Assembly: GCA_002067405.1 (NCBI GenBank) | Contig: MVRP01000152.1 | Coordinates: 1-9,987, forward strand | Length of the DNA stretch: 9,987 nt | Direction of reading: 5' to 3' | From: Syntrophorhabdaceae bacterium PtaU1.Bin034 | Lineage (GTDB): Bacteria > Desulfobacterota_G > Syntrophorhabdia > Syntrophorhabdales > WCHB1-27 | Shown here: positions 6,686-9,987 of the stretch, piece after piece | Numbering within the stretch: position 1 is the stretch's first letter | Layout: each line of letters starts with the position of its first letter | Notes under the pieces: model-generated | Seen by the model: the letters and a program-made list of their open reading frames with translations, nothing else | Databases searched by the model: none | Told to the model about the DNA's origin: nothing | Translations under genes and position numbers: made by a program

Positions 6686-6714
6686 ATTATAAGACATTTT
6701 TTCCAAATCCACAA
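6686..6714 (-). promoter_or_regulatory. Promoter of the tRNA-Pro/surE operon (sigma-70 type)
   Basis: On the minus strand a perfect -10 TATAAT (6686-6691) is 17 bases from a -35 TTGTGG (6709-6714, 3 of 6 matches). Transcription would begin about 12 bases before the tRNA 5' end, a usual leader length for a tRNA gene. A short inverted repeat (CTTATA/TATAAG, 6673-6693) overlaps the -10 and start site but is probably chance in AT-rich DNA. Confidence 0.75.
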
Positions 6715-6972
6715 GCACAACAAGGCTGAATAGCCCGGGCGACTGGCCGGCATAGCTTTCGCGCCACACGCACACTATCATGAGGAGGAGCGGAAAGAAA
6801 AACCCTTTCCCCGCCCCTTACCGCTTCCGGTATCGGGCGATCGCTTCTTCTCTCACAGCCGCTTAAGCACATTTCATGAGGGGCCGGGCTGGTTCACGGG
6901 TTTCTTCGGGTAATCCCCGTAGCTCCTGAGGCCGGCGCAACGTTCTTCTTCCCCTCCGGCTTTACATTTGTG
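6715..6972. other. Intergenic spacer between divergent tRNA genes, no convincing gene
   Basis: About 260 GC-rich bases between the two tRNA promoters. I see no gene with a start codon and ribosome binding site. A small hairpin (CGGG at 6907-6910 with CCCG at 6916-6919, possibly enclosed by GCCGG/CCGGC arms) is present without a T-run, so it is not a typical terminator. On the minus strand a 35-codon open stretch (6874-6981) has gene-like codons but no usable start; it may be a decayed gene end. Confidence 0.6.
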
Positions 6973-7001
6973 TGGAAAAGGTCATAGATTTCTGCTATTA
7001 T
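6973..7001 (+). promoter_or_regulatory. Promoter of tRNA-Glu (extended -10)
   Basis: TATTAT (6996-7001, 5 of 6 matches) is preceded by TGC, forming an extended -10, and lies 17 bases after TGGAAA (6973-6978, 4 of 6 to the -35 consensus). The predicted start is about 8 bases before the tRNA 5' end. Confidence 0.6.
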
Positions 7002-7015
7002 CATTGATCGTTTCG

Positions 7016-7087
7016 GTCCCATCGTCTAGGGGTCTAGGACGCCGGCCTCTCACGCCGGAAACCGGAGTTCGAATCTCCGTGGGACCA
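7016..7087 (+). tRNA. tRNA-Glu (anticodon CTC)
   Basis: A 72-nt tRNA on the plus strand. The acceptor stem GGTCCCA pairs fully with TGGGACC, and the discriminator is A. The TCGTCTAGGGGTCTAGGAC D-arm region is typical of bacterial tRNA-Glu. The anticodon arm CCGGC-CTCTCAC-GCCGG gives CTC at 34-36, and the T arm CGGAG-TTCGAAT-CTCCG is perfect. CCA is not encoded after the discriminator. No strong terminator is seen before the hemerythrin gene 93 bases downstream, so read-through is possible. Confidence 0.96.
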
Positions 7088-7100
7088 TTTTCTTCCATAC

Positions 7101-7129
7101 TTGACAGGGCGTTTTGTCCGTCTTACCTT
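7101..7129 (+). promoter_or_regulatory. Possible promoter of the hemerythrin gene
   Basis: A perfect -35 TTGACA (7101-7106) is followed after 17 bases by a poor -10 TACCTT (7124-7129, 3 of 6). A start near 7136 would give a leader of about 45 bases. The weak -10 suggests an activator or low expression, or that the gene is read from the tRNA-Glu promoter instead. Confidence 0.35.
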
Positions 7130-7180
7130 GCAAATAGTTTTCTGCTTCGAGATCACTATTCTTTCACGGAGGTATTCCCG

Positions 7181-7720
7181 ATGATGCCTATTGCCCCGCT
7201 GATGATCGAGCATCGGCTGATCGAGCGAATGATCAGGGTCATGAAGAACGAGCTTGACCTCATAAATAAAACAGGCAAGGCAAGGCCGGAGTTTATCGAC
7301 CAGGCAGTCGATTTCATAAGGATGTACGCGGACCGTTGCCATCACGGGAAGGAAGAAGATATCCTGTTCCGGCAGCTATCGGCGAGGAGCATTTCAGACC
7401 ATTACCGGCAGACGATGAATGAGCTTATACAGGACCACATAACAGCCCGGCAAATGACATCACAGCTTGTCGCGGCCAAGGACCGCTATGTGAGCGGTGA
7501 TTCGGGCGCTTTTGACGACATCAGGAATACGATGAAGGAACTCGTCACCTTCTATCCGGTCCATATCGAAAAGGAAGACAGGCACTTTTTTATACCGACC
7601 ATGGAGTATTTCGACACCCGCGAGCAGGACGGGATGCTTGAGGCATTCTGGGAGTTCGACAGGATGCTCATTCACGAGAAGTACCGGTCTATAGTGGAAA
7701 AATTCGAGGGCAAGGGGTAA
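7181..7720 (+). CDS. Hemerythrin HHE-domain protein
   Basis: A 179-aa all-helical cytoplasmic protein of the hemerythrin/HHE cation-binding family, which holds a non-heme di-iron site that can bind oxygen or sense redox or NO. Candidate ligands are H11 (IEHRLIER), H54/H55 and E59 (HHGKEED), H86 (QDHITARQM), and H128 and E132 (VHIEKEDRHFF, with H135 nearby), in the spacing expected of the four-helix bundle. There is no signal peptide, membrane segment or output domain. The start is ATG 7181 with GGAGGT 7 bases upstream; the same frame is open further upstream through the tRNA, but that is not coding. A second ATG follows immediately and cannot be told apart. The partner or signal is not known from context. 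Confidence 0.9.
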   Translation: MMPIAPLMIEHRLIERMIRVMKNELDLINKTGKARPEFIDQAVDFIRMYADRCHHGKEEDILFRQLSARSISDHYRQTMNELIQDHITARQMTSQLVAAKDRYVSGDSGAFDDIRNTMKELVTFYPVHIEKEDRHFFIPTMEYFDTREQDGMLEAFWEFDRMLIHEKYRSIVEKFEGKG

Positions 7721-7755
7721 AGACGCCCGGCGAGAAAGACTAAAAGGGGCAAAAG

Positions 7756-8064
7756 TCAGCCTGCTTCCCGGAGCACCTTCAGCGAGACATTCTCCACCAG
7801 ATGTTTCACCTTTTCACGATAAGCGGCCATGTGAGCCGTGTTGAGATGATCGTGAAGTGATTGAACGCTCTCCCACTTCTCCACAATCGTCACCACGTTC
7901 TCGTCCAGAACCTGCGGTGGCAGGTCGACCGCAGCATCAACGGCGGGAAAGTACTCAATGCATCCTTTCTCGGCCTTCACCGCAGGCACATTAGACGTGA
8001 ATATTCGAAGAAACTCCGGTACCTTCCCTGCCTTTACCCGCACGCTGGCAATAACAACGATCAT
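7756..8064 (-). CDS. Antibiotic-biosynthesis-monooxygenase (ABM) domain protein, putative quinol monooxygenase
   Basis: A small 102-aa protein with one ferredoxin-like ABM domain, similar to YgiN-type cofactor-free quinol monooxygenases. Seen: an N-terminal strand MIVVIASVRVKAGKVPEF, a central GCIEYFP strand, the VEKWESVQSL segment with W64, and HDHLNTAHMAAY with H71, H73 and H78, which match the conserved E-x-W and H-L-x-T-x-H patterns of the family. AAGGAGG precedes the ATG at 4 to 5 bases. It lies 33 bases after purN, so it is probably the last gene of that operon, and it converges on the hemerythrin gene with 35 bases between stops. The substrate is unknown; some family members degrade heme or make polyketides. 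Confidence 0.88.
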   Translation of the reverse strand: MIVVIASVRVKAGKVPEFLRIFTSNVPAVKAEKGCIEYFPAVDAAVDLPPQVLDENVVTIVEKWESVQSLHDHLNTAHMAAYREKVKHLVENVSLKVLREAG

Positions 8065-8097
8065 GCGGCCTCCTTTCGGTCCTTGGGAAAGACCCGC

Positions 8098-8712
8098 TCA
8101 CTTCGCAGGTCTTCGATAGCCTGGAATCGTAATCTCCCCGCTCGCTATCTTCTGCAGTACCTCGGTGTAAAGCCTGTGCTCCTGTTTGAGCACGCGGGCA
8201 GCGAGTATTTCAGGGGTATCATGGGGCATTACGGGAACACGGGCCTGGGCGACGATCTTGCCTGTATCATACTGCTCGTCAACGAGATGAACGGTGACAC
8301 CCGTTTCCTTTTCATCCGCTGCCAGCACCGCCTCGTGCACGCGGATGCCGTACATTCCCTTGCCTCCGAATTTGGGCAGGAGCGCGGGATGGATATTGAG
8401 AATGGCACCCGCAAAATGCTTTAGTGTTTTTGGTCCCAGCTTTTTCATGTACCCCGCAAGGACTACTATTTCGACCGAATGCTCGCGTAATGCATCGAGT
8501 ATCGCCTGGTCGAGAAGTCCGGGTGACGGGTGGGTTTTATCATTGAGGAGGCACGACGGAATACCTTCTGTTCGGGCCCTTGCCAGTGCGCCGGAATCGC
8601 TGTTGTTGCTGATAACGAGAGCGGGGATCGCATCAAGTATCCCGGCCTTGCAGTTATCAATGATCGCCTGCATGTTGCTGCCGTTATGGGATGCAAGAAA
8701 ACCGATTCTCAT
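8098..8712 (-). CDS. purN: Phosphoribosylglycinamide formyltransferase 1 (GART)
   Basis: Transfers the formyl group from 10-formyltetrahydrofolate to GAR in the third step of purine synthesis. The 204-aa length is normal. N-terminal MRIGFLASHNGSNMQAII is the phosphate-binding start of the fold. The catalytic triad is visible: N106 and H108 in ILNIHPALLPKF, and D149 in VDEQYDTGKI (D144 in E. coli). GGKGMYGIRVHEAV is the conserved loop for GAR. GAGGAG lies 6 bases before the ATG, and 27 bases separate it from rdgB, so both are probably in one operon. The stop is 33 bases before the ABM gene. Confidence 0.96.
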   Translation of the reverse strand: MRIGFLASHNGSNMQAIIDNCKAGILDAIPALVISNNSDSGALARARTEGIPSCLLNDKTHPSPGLLDQAILDALREHSVEIVVLAGYMKKLGPKTLKHFAGAILNIHPALLPKFGGKGMYGIRVHEAVLAADEKETGVTVHLVDEQYDTGKIVAQARVPVMPHDTPEILAARVLKQEHRLYTEVLQKIASGEITIPGYRRPAK

Positions 8713-8739
8713 CTCAATCTCCTCTGAAGTACCCGGGCG

Positions 8740-9336
8740 TCAGTCCCCTTTGATGAAGCGCCTGAACGCCTCCAGGGCAACGCCGCGATGGCTTAGCCTG
8801 TTCTTCTCGTCCATGCTCAGCTCGGCAAGGGATTTTCCAAGGTCGGGCAGCATGAACACGGGATCGAAGCCGAAGCCCTTCCCGCCTTTTCTCTCAAAAC
8901 CTATGTACCCCTTTAAGCTGCCGAAAAAAACAAAGGTTTGTCCGTTCGCCGGTGCGTAGTAGGCGAGGTATGCCTTGAATGCGGCTGTCCGCTTCTCAAG
9001 GGGCACGCCCTCAAGCTCGCCGAGGAGCCTGTCGATCCTCTCCTTGTCGCTCGCCCCGTATCTTGCCGAATGGATTCCCGGCCCGCGCTGAAGCGCATCC
9101 ACTTCCAGCCCCGAATCGTCGGCGAGGGTGTTCATCCCGTACCTGTTCCCGATCTTTCTGGCCTTTTTCCAGGCGTTCTCCATGTAGGTCGCCCCGTCCT
9201 CGACCACCTCTATCTTCTCATCGAAATCCGCCAACGAGAAAAACTCCTCGAATTGATCCGCGAGATACGCTTTGATCTCTTCAAATTTGCCCTTGTTGGC
9301 AGTCGCTATCAATATCCGCTTCATGCCACCTGTCAC
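8740..9336 (-). CDS. rdgB: RdgB/HAM1 XTP/dITP diphosphatase
   Basis: House-cleaning pyrophosphatase that hydrolyses non-canonical purine triphosphates such as ITP, dITP and XTP to monophosphates and keeps them out of DNA and RNA. Seen: the TANKGK nucleotide loop (12-17), YMENAWKKA (51-59), the metal site LADDSGLEVDAL (71-82), PGIHSARYG, GFGFDPVF (154-161) and SHRG (182-185). It has 198 aa from GTG 9334-9336, which has TAGGG 4 bases upstream. An ATG four codons later (9322-9324) gives the more family-like MKRILIAT start but has its AGGTGG almost touching; either is possible. It starts 6 bases after rph. Confidence 0.95.
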   Translation of the reverse strand: MTGGMKRILIATANKGKFEEIKAYLADQFEEFFSLADFDEKIEVVEDGATYMENAWKKARKIGNRYGMNTLADDSGLEVDALQRGPGIHSARYGASDKERIDRLLGELEGVPLEKRTAAFKAYLAYYAPANGQTFVFFGSLKGYIGFERKGGKGFGFDPVFMLPDLGKSLAELSMDEKNRLSHRGVALEAFRRFIKGD

Positions 9337-9342
9337 GAATCC

Positions 9343-9987
9343 CTATAGAGGAAATTGAGGGCCGAGAATGGCCTTTTGGGCACGGGTGATCTCGGCAATA
9401 CCCCTGGCCGAATACTCGTACATCATGTCGAAGAGCTCCTTGGAAAAGGGTGTTTTCTCGGCGGTTCCCTGCACCTCGATGAGCATTCCCTTGCCGGTCA
9501 TCACGAAATTCATGTCCACCTCTGCATTGGAATCCTCAATATAGGAGAGATCGAGAAGCGCTTCGCTTTTCACGATGCCTGCACTCACCGCGGCAACGGA
9601 ATCGCGAAGGGGGATCTTTTCGATGACGCCTTTCTTCTTGAGGTGCCACAGGGCCTCCACCAGCGCAACGAAGCCGCCCGTGATGCTCGCGGTCCTCGTG
9701 CCGCCGTCCGCCTGGATCACGTCGCAGTCGACCCATATGGTTCTCTCGCCTATCACATCCAGGTTGACCACAGCCCGGAGCGCCCGGCCTATAAGGCGCT
9801 GTATCTCGTGAGTCCTTCCGCCCACACGGCCGCTGACCGATTCCCGCATCGTTCGCGAGGGTGTTGCGCGCGGCAACATGGAGTATTCTGCGGTGAGCCA
9901 CCCCTTGCCCGTGTTCCTTAAGAAAGGGGGCACCTTTTCCTCGATGCTCACGCCGCAAATGACCTTCGTTTCTCCCATCTCAACCAG
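9343..9987 (-). CDS. rph: Ribonuclease PH (partial, N-terminus beyond right edge)
   Basis: Phosphorolytic 3'-exoribonuclease that trims tRNA precursors; it works as a hexamer in the cytoplasm. The C-terminal 214 residues are visible; about 25 N-terminal residues lie beyond the window, since the frame is still open at 9987 (…LVEMGETKV, the second strand of the family). Seen: [34 protein letters not shown], and the phosphate/active-site region [19 protein letters not shown], followed by [18 protein letters not shown]. The internal ATG at 9976-9978 is not the start. The rph-rdgB order is common in many bacteria. Confidence 0.96.
   Translation of the reverse strand: MVEMGETKVICGVSIEEKVPPFLRNTGKGWLTAEYSMLPRATPSRTMRESVSGRVGGRTHEIQRLIGRALRAVVNLDVIGERTIWVDCDVIQADGGTRTASITGGFVALVEALWHLKKKGVIEKIPLRDSVAAVSAGIVKSEALLDLSYIEDSNAEVDMNFVMTGKGMLIEVQGTAEKTPFSKELFDMMYEYSARGIAEITRAQKAILGPQFPL

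Noticed and set aside
6673..6693. Inverted repeat CTTATA/TATAAG over the tRNA-Pro promoter start site
   Set aside because: The arms are only six AT-rich bases and include the -10 itself, so chance is more likely than an operator.
6687..6872. Minus-strand 61-codon open frame next to the tRNA-Pro promoter
   Set aside because: It runs into the promoter -10/-35 region, is Cys/Arg-rich without order, and has no ribosome binding site.
6968..7180. Upstream extension of the hemerythrin frame through tRNA-Glu
   Set aside because: The frame passes through the tRNA and its promoter; the strong GGAGGT before ATG 7181 and the family start argue for the shorter protein.
7738..7757. GACT/AGTC hairpin between the convergent hemerythrin and ABM genes
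   Set aside because: A 4-bp stem with a 12-base loop and no T-run is too weak to call a terminator on either strand.
1..9987. Mobile element, CRISPR array, toxin-antitoxin or phage defence genes
   Set aside because: No transposase, integrase, direct-repeat array or such gene pair was found; both tRNA genes lack nearby integrase or duplicated tRNA ends.

Overview
The window is a dense, ordinary-looking bacterial chromosome segment of moderately high GC content, with no sign of mobile DNA, CRISPR or phage. It encodes ten complete and two edge-truncated proteins plus two tRNAs. Gene content suggests an anaerobe of the Desulfobacterota or Nitrospirota type. The reasons are the hisC-cmk-ispH block, miaB followed by a bifunctional-nuclease gene, a hemerythrin, and an archaeal-type fructose-1,6-bisphosphate aldolase/phosphatase. 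This taxonomic guess is inference from gene content only and is not firm.

Left two thirds (1-6714, minus strand): one probable long operon that reads leftwards. A promoter at 6686-6714 with a perfect TATAAT starts tRNA-Pro(GGG). It is followed by surE (nucleotide phosphatase), an archaeal-type FBP aldolase/phosphatase (gluconeogenesis), miaB (tRNA methylthiolation), a BFN/DUF151 protein, a PHP-family phosphoesterase, hisC, cmk and ispH, which runs off the left edge. The protein genes overlap or lie within 18 bases of one another. Several start codons are unusual: TTG for surE, GTG for miaB and apparently CTG for cmk. The PHP gene and hisC could supply two consecutive steps of histidine synthesis. 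The other genes cover nucleotides, isoprenoids, tRNA modification and central carbon, so this looks like a housekeeping operon rather than a dedicated pathway.

Middle (6668-7720): a 348-base divergent spacer separates tRNA-Pro from tRNA-Glu(CTC). It carries one promoter for each tRNA and about 260 bases of GC-rich DNA without a convincing gene. Downstream of tRNA-Glu on the plus strand is a hemerythrin-domain gene.

Right (7756-9987, minus strand): a second operon, rph (cut by the right edge), rdgB, purN and an ABM-domain monooxygenase gene. It combines RNA 3'-end trimming, nucleotide-pool cleaning and purine synthesis, and converges on the hemerythrin gene.

I found no clear new multi-gene system. 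The points most worth a second look are the CTG start of cmk, the archaeal-type aldolase/phosphatase embedded in the operon, the PHP-hisC pair, and the tRNA that leads the operon.
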